Assembly (NCBI RefSeq): GCF_037975245.1
Contig: NC_092572.1
Coordinates: forward strand, 31,965,989 to 32,029,988
DNA length: 64,000 nt
From: Apostichopus japonicus
Taxonomy: Eukaryota; Echinodermata; Holothuroidea; Aspidochirotida; Stichopodidae
Direction: 5' to 3'
Shown: piece after piece, positions 48,712-61,360 of the stretch
Position numbering within the stretch: position 1 is the stretch's first letter
How the letters are laid out: each line of letters starts with the position of its first letter
The notes under the pieces: model-generated
What the model saw: the letters and a program-made list of their open reading frames with translations, nothing else
Told to the model about the DNA's origin: nothing
Databases searched by the model: none
Made by a program: the position numbers and the translations under genes

Positions 48712-50898
48712 TGTGTAATGAATTGATTGGCATACATATTGGGTTGATAGATATACATGGTATGTATAATGGGTTGATAGGCACACATGGTATGTATAAT
48801 AGGTTGATTGGCATACATGGTATGTATAATGGGTTGATTGGCATACATGGTATGTATAATGGGTTGATTGGCATACATGGTATGTATAATGGGTTGATTG
48901 GTATACTTGGTATGTATAATGGGTTGATTGGTATACTTGGTATGTATAATGGGTTGATTGGTATTCATGGTATTTATAATGAGTTGATTGGCATACATGG
49001 TATGTATAATGGGTTGATTGGCATACATGGTATGTATAATGGGTTGATTGGCATACATGGTATGTATAATGGGTTGATTGGTATACATGGTATGTATAAT
49101 GGGTTGATTGGTATTCATGGTATTTGTAATGAGTTGATTGGCACACATGGTATGTATAATGGGTTGATTGGCATACGTGGTGTGTATAATGGGTTGATTG
49201 GCATACATGGTATGTATAATGGGTTGATTGGTATATGTGGTATGTATAATGAGTTGATTGGTATACATGGTATGTATAATGAGTTGATTGGTATACATGG
49301 TATGTATAATGGGTTGATTGGTATACATGGTGTGTATAATGAGTTGATTGGCATACATGGTATGTATAATGGGTTGATTGGCATACATGGTATGTATAAT
49401 GGGTTGATTGGTATACATGGCATTTATAATGAGTTGATTGTCATACATGGTATGTATAATGGGTTGATTAGCATACATGGTATGTATAATGGGTTGATTG
49501 GCATACATGGTATGTGTAATGGGTTGATTGGTATACATGGTGTGTATAATGGGTTGATTGGCATACATGGTATGTATAATGGGTTGATTGGTATACGTGG
49601 TGTGTATAATGTGTTGATTGGCATACATGGTATGTATAACGGGTTGATTGGCATACATGGTATGTATAATGGGTTGATTGGCATACATGGTATGCATAAT
49701 GAGTTGATTGGTATACATGGTATGTATAACGAGTTGATTGGCATACATGGTATGTATAATGGGTTGATTGGTATACATGGTATGTATAATGGGTTGATTG
49801 GTATACATGGTATTTATAATGGGTTGATTGGCATACATGGTATGTATGATGGGTTGATTGGCATACATGGTATGTATAATGTGTTGATTGGCATACATGG
49901 TATGTATAATGGGTTGATTGGCATACATGGTATGTATAATGGGTTGATTGGTATACATGGTATTTATAATGTGTTGATTGGCATACATGGTATGTATAAT
50001 GGGTTGATTGGCATACATGGTATGTATAATGTGTTGATTGGCATACATTGTATGTATAATGGGTTGATTGGCATACATGGTATGTATAATGGGTTGATTG
50101 GCATACATGGTATGTATAATGTGTTGATTGGCATACATGGTATGTATAATGGGTTGATTGGCATACATGGTATGTATAATGGGTTGATTGGTATACATGG
50201 TATGTATAATTTCGAGTGGCCGGCATTTTGACATACATGGTATGCATAATGGGTTGATTGGCATACATGGTATGTATACTGAGTTGATTGGTATACATGG
50301 TATGTATAATGAGTTGATTTGTATACATGGTATGTATAATGAGTTGATTGGTATACATGGTATGTATAATGGGTTGATTGGCATACATGGTATGCATAAT
50401 GGGTTGATTGGCATACATGGTATGTATAATGAGTTGATTGTCATACATGGTATGTATAATGAATTGATTGGCATACATGGTATGTATAATGTGTTGATTG
50501 GCAAACATGGTATGTATAATGTGTTGCTTGGCATACATGGTATGTATAATGTGTTGATTGTCATACATGGTATGTATAATGAGTTGATTGGTATACATGA
50601 TATGTATAATGAGTTGATTGGTATATATGGTATGTATAATGAGTTGAATGGTATACATGGTATGTATAATGAGTTGATTGGTATACATGGTATGTATAAT
50701 GTCGAGTGGCATGTTGACATACATGGTATGCATAATGGGTTGATTGGCATACATAGTATGTATAATGAGTTGGTTGGTATACATGGTATGCATAATGAGT
50801 TGATTGGTATACATGGTATGTATGAGTTGATTGGTATACATGGTATGTATAATGAGTTGATTGGTATACATGGTATGTATCATGGGTTGATTGGTATG
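48712..50898. repeat. 30-bp minisatellite array, left block
   Basis: About 73 copies of a 30-bp unit that reads GLIGIHGMYN on plus and contains ATACATGGTATGTAT, a 6-bp inverted repeat around GGT. Most units here have GGCATACAT. Two units are replaced by a GTCGAGTGGC/TTCGAGTGGC-type junction (about 50210-50236 and 50700-50722). The array is interrupted at 50899 by a transposon and continues at 52102. Confidence 0.97.
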
Positions 50899-52101
50899 CA
50901 GGGTTGTCACCAGACCATTTTTAGAGCCGGGTAATTTGTGACAGTGGTGATCCGCGTCCTGGGGGAGGGGTATAAAGGGAGGGGGTGCCCCCTCCCCTTT
51001 TGAAAAAAAAATCAAATCCTGATGGTGCCTGCATGCAAAATGGTGGCATTTAGAAAGGGTTTTGATCCTCAAAATTCTCCTGAGATACCTTTGTTTTTTC
51101 ATGTGGATCACTGAATTTTCCTGGGATCTTTTTTGGTATTTTTTGTATTTAGAGCCCCTCATCACTCACCCCAGTGTTATTGATCCAAATGCACATTGTT
51201 CTCATTTAGTATGCATGACCATTAAATCCCCAAAAAAGGAATCCACATTTTACCTGTACGCGGGAAATCATTGGTACAGCAGACTGTCGTCTGATGATTT
51301 GCATGCTACAGTACTGTACAACATTCTTACAATGTGCGTGAAACACTTGTTCTTAGTTAAACTTGGCAAATCGCCAAGAAACGATTGGCAGTGGAACGTC
51401 TCTACATGCATAGCTAAACAGCGAACAGTATCCAATGCACCGAGTCTTGTCTCGACATGTTTTTCGAACAGTACTCAGTGCAACGTTTCCTAGCCTAATG
51501 TGCCTAAAGTCCACACAAAACGCGAGGCCTAATGTTACTACTAAAAATGATATGTTACCCCGAAAGGATAAGGCACGAAGTTTCCTTCTTGCTTTTTATT
51601 ACTTCTGGTAACCAGAACATATCGGGGAATAAAATAAACATGTAAAAAAAGGTTTTGCCCTTCAACATGAAACTATTCTCGTTTAAAACTTTCTTTCAGT
51701 CAAAGTTCGTAAACTTCGTACTCGTACTCGTAGGCATACTCTGGATGTTTACAATAAACAATTGCATATAATAACGTGTGTTGGTTACAAGCGATCGGTT
51801 TACGCTACCTCCACGCTATGAATAGCGTTGTATCGATCGGTTCACTCCCATTGTGTCGGTGAAGCGAGGGGAATTTGCGTTTCTTTATTTGGAGTGCGGG
51901 GAAAGTAGCGTTCCTTTATTTGGAGCGGGGTTAATTACAGATAAGCTGCGTTTTGCACTGAATCGCGCTAATCTTTACCAAGTTACTTATTGGCGGTACT
52001 GTAGGCTAATTTGTGCCGGGCGGTAAGGCTGAAATTGACCTTGAGTACCGGGGGGAAATTTTGAGAGCTGGGTAGCGCCACCCGGCGTGGTGACAACCCT
52101 G
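50899..52101. mobile_element. 1.2-kb terminal-inverted-repeat element inserted in the minisatellite
   Basis: The two ends are perfect 14-bp inverted repeats: CAGGGTTGTCACCA at 50899-50912 and TGGTGACAACCCTG at 52088-52101. TGGTATG lies immediately outside both ends. That is consistent with a 7-of-8 target duplication, but it is also part of the repeat unit, so it is ambiguous. The element carries the G/C palindromic cassette near 50975-51002. The ORF at 51062-51493 has no transposase motif. A hAT-like non-autonomous element is the best guess. Confidence 0.8.
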
Positions 52102-55100
52102 ATGGTATGTATAATGAGTTGATTGGTAAACATGGTATGTATAATGAGTTGATTGGTATACATGGTATGTATAATGAGTTGATTGGTAAACATGGTATGT
52201 ATAATGGGTTGATTGGTATACATGGTGTGTATAATGAGTTGATTGGTATACATGGTATGGATAATTGGTTGTTTGGTATACATGGTATGTATAATGGGTT
52301 GATTGGTATACATGGTATGTATAATGGGTTGATTGGTATACATGGTATGTATAATGAGTTGATTGGTATACATGGTATGTATAATGAGTTGATTGGTATA
52401 CATGGTATGTATAATGGGTTGATTGGTATACATGGTGTGTATAATGAGTTGATTGGTGTACATGGTATGTATAATGGGTTGATTGGTATACATGGTATGT
52501 ATAATGGGTTGATTGGTATACATGGTGTGTATAATGAGTTGATTGGTGTACATGGTATGTATAATGGGTTGATTGGTATACATGGTGTGTATAATGAGTT
52601 GATTGGTATACATGGTATGTATAGTGAGTTGATTGGTATACATGGTGTGTATAATGGGTTGATTGGTATACATGGTACTGTATGTATAATGGGTTGATTG
52701 ATATACATGGTATGTATAAGGGTTGCTTGGTATACATGGTATGTATAATGGGTTGATTGGTATACATGGTGTGTATAATGAGTTGATTGGTATACATGGT
52801 ATGTATAATGGGTTGCTTGGTATACGTACGTGGTATGTATAATGGGTTGATTGGCATACGTGGTATGTAAAATGGGTCGATTGGTATACATGGTATGTAT
52901 AACGAGTTGATTGGTATACATGGTATGCATAATGGGTTGATTGGTATACATGGTATGTATAATGAGTTGATTGGTATACATGGTATGTATAATGGGTTGA
53001 TTGGTATACATGGTATGCATAATGGGTTGATTGGTATACATGGTATGTATAATGGGTTGATTGGTATACATGGTACTGTATGTATAATGGGTTGATTGGT
53101 ATACATCGTATGTATAATGGTTTGCTTGGTATACATGGTATGTATAATGGGTTGCTTATTATACATGGTGTGTATAATGAGTTGATTGGTAAACATGGTA
53201 TGTATAATGGGTTGATTGGTATACATGATATGTATCATGAATTGATTGGTATACATGGTATGTATAATGAGTTGATTGGTATACATGGTATGTATAATGA
53301 GTTGATTGGTATACATGGTATGTATAATGAGTTGATTGGTAAACATGGTATGTATAATGGGTTGATTGGTATACATGATATGTATAATGAATTGATTGGT
53401 ATACATGGTATGTATAATGAGTTGATTGGTATACATGGTATGTATAATGAGTTGATTGGTATACATGGTATGTATAATGAGTTGATTGGTATACATGGTA
53501 TGTATAATGGGTTGATTGGTATACATGGTGTATATAATGAGTTGATTGGTACACATGGTATGTATAATGGGTTGATTGGTATACATGGTATGTATAATGG
53601 GTTGATTGGTATACATGGTATGTATAATGAGTTGATTGGTAAACATGGTATGTATAATGGGTTGATTGGTATACATGATATGTATAATGAATTGATTGGT
53701 ATACATGGTATGTATAATGAGTTGATTGGTATACATGATATGTATAATGGGTTGATTGGTATACATGGTATGTATAATGGGTTGATTGGTATACGTGGTG
53801 TGTATCATGAGTTGATTGGTATACATGGTAAGTATTATGGGTTGATTGGTATACATGGTATGTATAATGAGTTGATTGGTATACATGGTATGTATAATGG
53901 GTTGATTGGTATACATGGTGTGTATATTGAGTTGATTGGCATACATGGTATGTATAATGGGTTGATTGGTATACATGGTATGTATAATGGGTTGCTTGGT
54001 ATACATGGTATGTATAATGGGTTGACTGGCATACATGGTATGTATAATGGGTTGATTGGCATACATGGTATGTAAAATGGGTCGATTGGTATGCATGGTA
54101 TGTATAATGGGTTGATTGGTATACGTGGTGTGTATAATGGGTTGATTGGCATACATGGTATGTATAATGGGTTGATTGGCATACATGGTATGTATAATGG
54201 GTTGATTGGCATACATGGTATGTATAATGTGTTGATTGGCACACATGGTATGCATAATGAGTTGATTGGTGTACATGGTATGTATAATGGGTTGATTGGT
54301 ATACATGGTATGTATGATGGGTTGATTGGTATACATGGTGTGTATAATGAGTTGATTGGTGTACATGGTATGTATAATGGGTTGATTGGTATACATGGTA
54401 TGTATAATGAGTTGATTGGTATACATGGTATGTATAATGAGTTGATTGGTAAACATGGTATGTATAATGGGTTGATTGGTATACATGATATGTATAATGA
54501 ATTGATTGGTATACATGGTATGTATAATGAGTTGATTGGTATACATGGTATGTATAATGAGTTGATTGGTATACATGGTATGTATAATGAGTTGATTGGT
54601 ATACATGGTATGTATAATGGGTTGATTGGTATACATGGTGTATATAATGAGTTGATTGGTACACATGGTATGTATAATGGGTTGATTGGTATACATGGTA
54701 TGTATAATGGGTTGATTGGTATACATGGTATGTATAATGAGTTGATTGGTAAACATGGTATGTATAATGGGTTGATTGGTATACATGATATGTATAATGA
54801 ATTGATTGGTATACATGGTATGTATAATGAGTTGATTGGTATACATGATATGTATAATGGGTTGATTGGTATACATGGTATGTATAATGGGTTGATTGGT
54901 ATACGTGGTGTGTATAATGAGTTGATTGGTATACATGGTAAGTATTATGGGTTGATTGGTATACATGGTATGTATAATGAGTTGATTGGTATACATGGTA
55001 TGTATAATGGGTTGATTGGTATACATGGTGTGTATATTGAGTTGATTGGCATACATGGTATGTATAATGGGTTGATTGGTATACATGGTATGTATAATGG

Positions 55101-58100
55101 GTTGCTTGGTATACATGGTATGTATAATGGGTTGACTGGCATACATGGTATGTAAAATGGGTCGATTGGTATGCATGGTATGTATAATGGGTTGATTGGT
55201 ATACGTGGTGTGTATAATGGTTTGATTGGCATACATGGTATGTATAATGGGTTGATTGGCATACATGGTATGTATAATGGGTTGATTGGCATACATGGTA
55301 TGTATAATGTGTTGATTGGCACACATGGTATGCATAATGAGTTGATTGGTGTACATGGTATGTATAATGGGTTGATTGGTATACATGGTATGTATAATGG
55401 GTTGATTGGTATACATGGTGTGTATAATGAGTTGATTGGTGTACATGGTATGTATAATGGGTTGATTGGTATACATGGTGTGTATAATGAGTTGATTGGT
55501 ATACATGGTATGTATAGTGAGTTGATTGGTATACATTGTGTGTATAATGGGTTGATTGGTATACATGGTACTGTATGTATAATGGGTTGATTGGTATACA
55601 TGGTATGTATAAGGGTTGCTTGGTATACATGGTATGTATAATGGGTTGATTGGTATACATGGTGTGTATAATGAGTTGATTGGTATACATGGTATGTATA
55701 ATGGGTTGCTTGGTATACGTACGTGGTATGTATAATGGGTTGATTGGCATACGTGGTATGTAAAATGGGTCGATTGGTATACATGGTATGTATAACGAGT
55801 TGATTGGTATACATGGTATGCATAATGGGTTGATTGGTATACATGGTATGTATAATGAGTTGATTGGTATACATGGTATGTATAATGAGTTGATTGGTAA
55901 ACATGGTATGTATAATGGGTTGATTGGTATACATGATATGTATAATGAATTGATTGGTATACATGGTATGTATAATGAGTTGATTGGTATACATGGTATG
56001 TATAATGAGTTGATTGGTATACATGGTATGTATAATGAGTTGATTGGTATACATGGTATGTATAATGGGTTGATTGGTATACATGGTGTATATAATGAGT
56101 TGATTGGTACACATGGTATGTATAATGTGTTGATTGGTATATATGGTATGTATAATGAGTTGATTGGTATACATGGTATGTATAATGGGTTGCTTGGTAT
56201 ACATGGTATGTATAATGGGTTGACTGGCATACATGGTATGTATAATGGGTTGATTGGCATACATGGTATGTAAAATGGGTCGATTGGTATGCATGGTATG
56301 TATAATGGGTTGATTGGTATACGTGGTGTGTATAATGGGTTGATTGGCATACATGGTATGTATAATGTGTTGATTGGCACACATGGTATGCATAATGAGT
56401 TGATTGGCATACATGGTATGTATAATGTGTTGATTGGCACACATGGTATGCATAATGAGTTGATTGGTGTACATGGTATGTATAATGGGTTGATTGGTAT
56501 ACATGGTATGTATAATGGGTTGATTGGTATACATGGTGTGTATAATGAGTTGATTGGTGTACATGGTATGTATAATGGGTTGATTGGTATACATGGTGTG
56601 TATAATGAGTTGATTGGTATACATGGTATGTATAGTGAGTTGATTGGTATACATTGTGTGTATAATGGGTTGATTGGTATACATGGTACTGTATGTATAA
56701 TGGGTTGATTGGTATACATGGTATGTATAAGGGTTGCTTGGTATACATGGTATGTATAATGGGTTGATTGGTATACATGGTGTGTATAATGAGTTGATTG
56801 GTATACATGGTATGTATAATGGGTTGCTTGGTATACGTACGTGGTATGTATAATGGGTTGATTGGCATACGTGGTATGTAAAATGGGTCGATTGGTATAC
56901 ATGGTATGTATAACGAGTTGATTGGTATACATGGTATGCATAATGGGTTGATTGGTATACATGGTATGTATAATGAGTTGATTGGTATACATGGTATGTA
57001 TAATGGGTTGATTGGTATACATGGTATGCATAATGGGTTGATTGGTATACATGGTATGTATAATGGGTTGATTGGTATACATGGTATGTATAATGAGTTG
57101 ATTGGTATACATGGTGTGTATAATGGGTTGATTGGTATACATGGTACTGTATGTATAATGGGTTGATTGGTATACATCGTATGTATAATGGTTTGCTTGG
57201 TATACATGGTATGTATAATGGGTTGCTTATTATACATGGTGTGTATAATGAGTTGATTGGTATACATGGTATGTATAATGGGTTGCTTGGTATACGTGGT
57301 GTGTATAATGGGTTGATTGGCATACGTGGTATGTAAAATGGGTCGATTGGTATACATGGTATGTATAATGAGTTGATTGGTATACATGGTATGTATAATG
57401 AGTTGATTGGTATACATGGTATGTATAATGAGTTGATTGGTATACATGGTATGTATAATGGGTTGATTGGTATACATGGTATGTATAATGGGTTGATTGG
57501 TATACATGGTATGTATAATGAGTTGATTGGTAAACATGGTATGTATAATGGGTTGATTGGTATACATGATATGTATAATGAGTTGATTGGTATACATGGT
57601 ATGTATAATGAGTTGATTGGTATACATGATATGTATAATGAGTTGATTGGTATACATGGTATGTATAATGAGTTGATTGGTATACATGGTATGTATAATG
57701 GGTTGATTGGTATACATGGTATGTATAATGGGTTGATTGGTATACATGGTATGTATAATGAGTTGATTGGTAAACATGGTATGTATAATGGGTTGATTGG
57801 TATACATGATATGTATAATGAATTGATTGGTATACATGGTATGTATAATGAGTTGATTGGTATACATGATATGTATAATGAGTTGATTGGTATACATGGT
57901 ATGTATAATGAGTTGATTGGTATACATGGTATGTATAATGGGTTGATTGGTATAGATGGTGTATATAATGAGTTGATTGGTATACATGGTATGTATAATG
58001 GGTTGATTGGTATACATGGTATGTATAATGGGTTGATTGGTATACATGGTATGTATAATGAGTTGATTGGTAAACATGGTATGTATAATGGGTTGATTGG

Positions 58101-59824
58101 TATACATGATATGTATAATGAATTGATTGGTATACATGGTATGTATAATGAGTTGATTGGTATACATGATATGTATAATGGGTTGATTGGTATACATGAT
58201 ATGTATAATGAATTGATTGGTATACATGGTATGTATAATGGGTTGATTGGTATACGTGGTGTGTATAATGAGTTGATTGGTATACATGGTAAGTATTATG
58301 GGTTGATTGGCATACATGGTATGTATAATGGGTTGATTGGTATACATGGTATGTATAATGGGTTGATTGGTATACATGGTGTGTATATTGAGTTGATTGG
58401 CATACATGGTATGTATAATGGGTTGATTGGTATACATGGTATGTATAATGGGTTGCTTGGTATACATGTTATGTATAATGGGTTGACTGGTATACATGGT
58501 ATGTATAATGGGTTGATTGGCATACATGGTATGTAAAATGGGTCGATTGGTATGCATGGTATGTATAATGGGTTGATTGGTATACGTGGTGTGTATAATG
58601 GGTTGATTGGCATACATGGTATGTATAATGGGTTGATTGGCATACATGGTATGTATAATGGGTTGATTGGCATACATGGTATGTATAATGTGTTGATTGG
58701 CACACATGGTATGCATAATGAGTTGATTGGTATACATGGTATGTATAACGAGTTGATTGGTATACATGGTATGTATAATGGGTTGATTGGTATACATGGT
58801 ATGTATAATGTGCTGATTGGTATACATGGTATGTATTATGAGTTGATTGGCATACATGGTATGTATAATGAGTTGATTGGCATACGTGGTATGTATAATG
58901 GGTTGATTGGCATACATGGTATGTATAATGAGTTGATTGGCATACATGGTATGTATAATGGGTTGATTGGCATACATGGTATGTATAATGGGTTGATTGG
59001 CATACATGGTATGTATAATGGTTTGATTGGCATACATGGTGTGTATAATGAGTTGATTGGTATACATGGTATGTATAATGGTTTGATTGGTATACGTGGT
59101 GTGTATAATGGGTTGATTGGCATACATGGTATGTATAGTGGGTTGATTGGCATACATGGTATGTATAATGTGTTGATTGGCATACATGGTATGTATAGTG
59201 GGTTGATTGGTATACATGGTATGTATAATGAGTTGATTGGCATACATGGTATGTATAATGAGTTGATTGTCATACATGATATGTATAATGGGTTGATTGG
59301 CATACATGGTATGTATAATGAGCTGATTGGTATACATGGTATGTATTATGAGTTGATTGGCATACATGGTATATATAATGATTTGATTGGCATGCGTGGT
59401 ATGTATAATGGGTTGATTGGCATACATGGTATGTATAATGAGTTGATTGGCATACATGGTATGTATAATGGGTTGATTGGCATACATGGTATGTATAATG
59501 GGTTGATTGGCATACATGGTATGTATAATGGGTTGATTGGCATACATGGTGTGTATAATGAGTTGATTGGTATACATGGTATGTATAATGGTTTGATTGG
59601 TATACGTGGTGTGTATAATGGGTTGATTGGCATACATGGTATGTATAATGGGTTGATTGGCATACATGGTATGTATAATGTGTTGATTGGCATACATGGT
59701 ATGTATAGTGGGTTGATTGGTATACATGATATGTATAATGAGTTGATTGGCGTACATGGTATGTATAATGAGTTGATTGTCATACATGATATGTATGAGT
59801 TGATTGGCATACATGGTATGTATA
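52102..59824. repeat. 30-bp minisatellite array, right block with ~1.1-kb higher-order repeats
   Basis: About 257 more units, mostly with GGTATACAT at 52.1-58.5 kb and GGCATACAT again toward the right end. Rare variants recur together. AGTATTATGG follows GGTA at 53831 and 54941 (1110 bp apart) and again at 58292. TATACGTACGTGG occurs at 52821, 55714 and 56832 (last interval 1118 bp). GGTACTGTATG occurs at about 52673, 53076, 55568, 56687 and 57144. This shows amplification of ~1.1-kb blocks on top of the 30-bp unit. ORFs of up to 2602 codons through it are by-products of a unit length divisible by three. Confidence 0.97.
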
Positions 59825-59956
59825 AGTTTAGGTTAGGTGACCATACATCTGATTTCACATGATTAGTCATATCAACTTGACTGTTTAAAGTAAGCTGTGG
59901 TCAGTCAACAATTTTGTTCTGTCATATTTTTACTTTAATTGATGTCATGTTTTCAG

Positions 59957-60043
59957 TACCGACAGAAGGAGGTAACAGAACCTGTTCAGCTGCTCTCCAA
60001 TCCACAAGATCACTCTTGTAAAAATGTCCTTATATTATTGTAA
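59957..60043 (+). CDS. Candidate terminal exon of the unidentified plus-strand gene
   Basis: A good acceptor (TGATGTCATGTTTTCAG) precedes 28 codons and a TAA: YRQKEVTEPVQLLSNPQDHS, then CKNVLILL. It is in phase 0, matching candidate exon 44773-44829, and followed 40 bp later by AATAAA. If correct, the 15-kb last intron consists largely of the 30-bp minisatellite. The family is not recognised; a hydrophilic cytoplasmic tail would fit the membrane segment inferred upstream. Confidence 0.4.
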   Translation, partial: YRQKEVTEPVQLLSNPQDHSCKNVLILL

Positions 60044-60082
60044 CTGAAGCTCTCCGATGCTTGCCATACACCGGTCCTTCGT

Positions 60083-60088
60083 AATAAA
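60083..60088 (+). promoter_or_regulatory. AATAAA poly(A) signal
   Basis: Canonical hexamer 40 bp after the stop of the candidate terminal exon, followed by an A-rich then GT-rich stretch, as expected for a cleavage site. Confidence 0.45.
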
Positions 60089-61360
60089 TATAAAAAAATG
60101 GTGGTTTTTTATGAACAATGCTTCCTCGAGCGGCTGAGTGACCAATATATTAATGAATCGTGAATTGTGTTTAGGGCCAGATCATACAGAACATTAATGT
60201 GAAAGGTAATGTCAAACCTTATAACTGAAATGCATTGAATTCCAATGACGGTTAGTTAAGGCTAATCACGTATCTATGTTTCGTTAACATAAACTTACTA
60301 TATTAATATGAACATATTTTTGTCACATCTAACCTACCTTTCTAATCAGGAACTTGCTTGCCTATTGTTATCGCTATTTACTTAGCCTGCACATCAAACT
60401 AAATTAATAACGGACTTAACTACTATTGTATGACAGTCACTGTTTACGCTATAAACAAATATAAAGATCATAAGAAGTTTGCCCCGTCGTACCGTATAAT
60501 TGTTTCGTAGTTAGTTGATATTATAATTTTTACGTTATATGACTAGATATCTTTATAGATTGAAGATAAAATGTTTCAGTTCCATTACGTTTTAAATCAT
60601 CTGGTTTTAAAAAGATGGATAACGAAGAAGTAATTTTTCTCACTGGCAAAAAAAAAACAGCCATACACAAAGAGATGCGTCCCGATGAAATTTTTAGGGC
60701 AGCTTTAAAGGGCCATCAAGATAAAAAATAACTTTTTCCTAACAAATTGGCCTTTTCTAAAACAGTATAACAGTATAAATTATATTCCGGAGCTAACAGC
60801 ATCGATTAGTTTCATTCTGGTCATGTGAACGGCATATGATACAGAATTGATTCATCCAAGCAGCAAAAGCCACACACACGGATGTCGTGTAAGGAAGGTA
60901 AATGATGACAGTAAAACTGATGATCAACTGAACACCACTTCTATGGCTCCGTTCAAACCTCGCAACCCCTTATACAAAATACATAATTCGCTGTATCGCG
61001 GCCAGTTTTACAGTGATGCAGTATAACAAGTATTTATTCTTATGTAAAATTAAATAAATTTGTTTGTAATTTTTGTAAATCAAAAGCAAACGTCGAACAA
61101 ATTAAGTAATAAGACTATTGTAAATCAAGAGGCTAAATTAAAGAATGACTTTAGGCACTTCAAATGTAATATCGAAATGTTGGTGAACATTAAAACACAC
61201 TGCTGACAGTGCAGGTTGGATATTTATAACACTTACTTTTTGAGAATGAGTAAAAGTAGAAGTGAATTCCATGAATTAAAGTGACTGTACAATGTACCTT
61301 AATGATGTAGACTGTTAGTTCCTCAGATGCAACTTAAAACTCATTGAAGAACAACACTTT
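60089..61360. other. Intergenic AT-rich DNA
   Basis: No exon, element end or repeat recognised. Confidence 0.45.

Noticed and set aside
48396-50231. 611-codon plus ORF ending in GLIGIHGMYN repeats
   Set aside because: The N-terminal part is translated AT-rich spacer and a poly-G run, and the rest is the minisatellite. There is no signal peptide or domain I would trust.
51062-51493. 143-codon ORF inside the 1.2-kb element as a possible transposase
   Set aside because: It has no catalytic-residue pattern or zinc finger I recognise, and is too short for a hAT transposase.
52006-59814. 2602-codon minus-strand ORF resembling a repetitive secreted protein
   Set aside because: It is wholly made of the 30-bp repeat, switches among three unrelated decapeptides through indels, has sister ORFs in the other minus frames, and extends through array junctions. 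It follows from unit length being divisible by three.
48712-59824. CRISPR-like regular repeats
   Set aside because: The units are contiguous with no unique spacers, and the setting is eukaryotic. This is a minisatellite.
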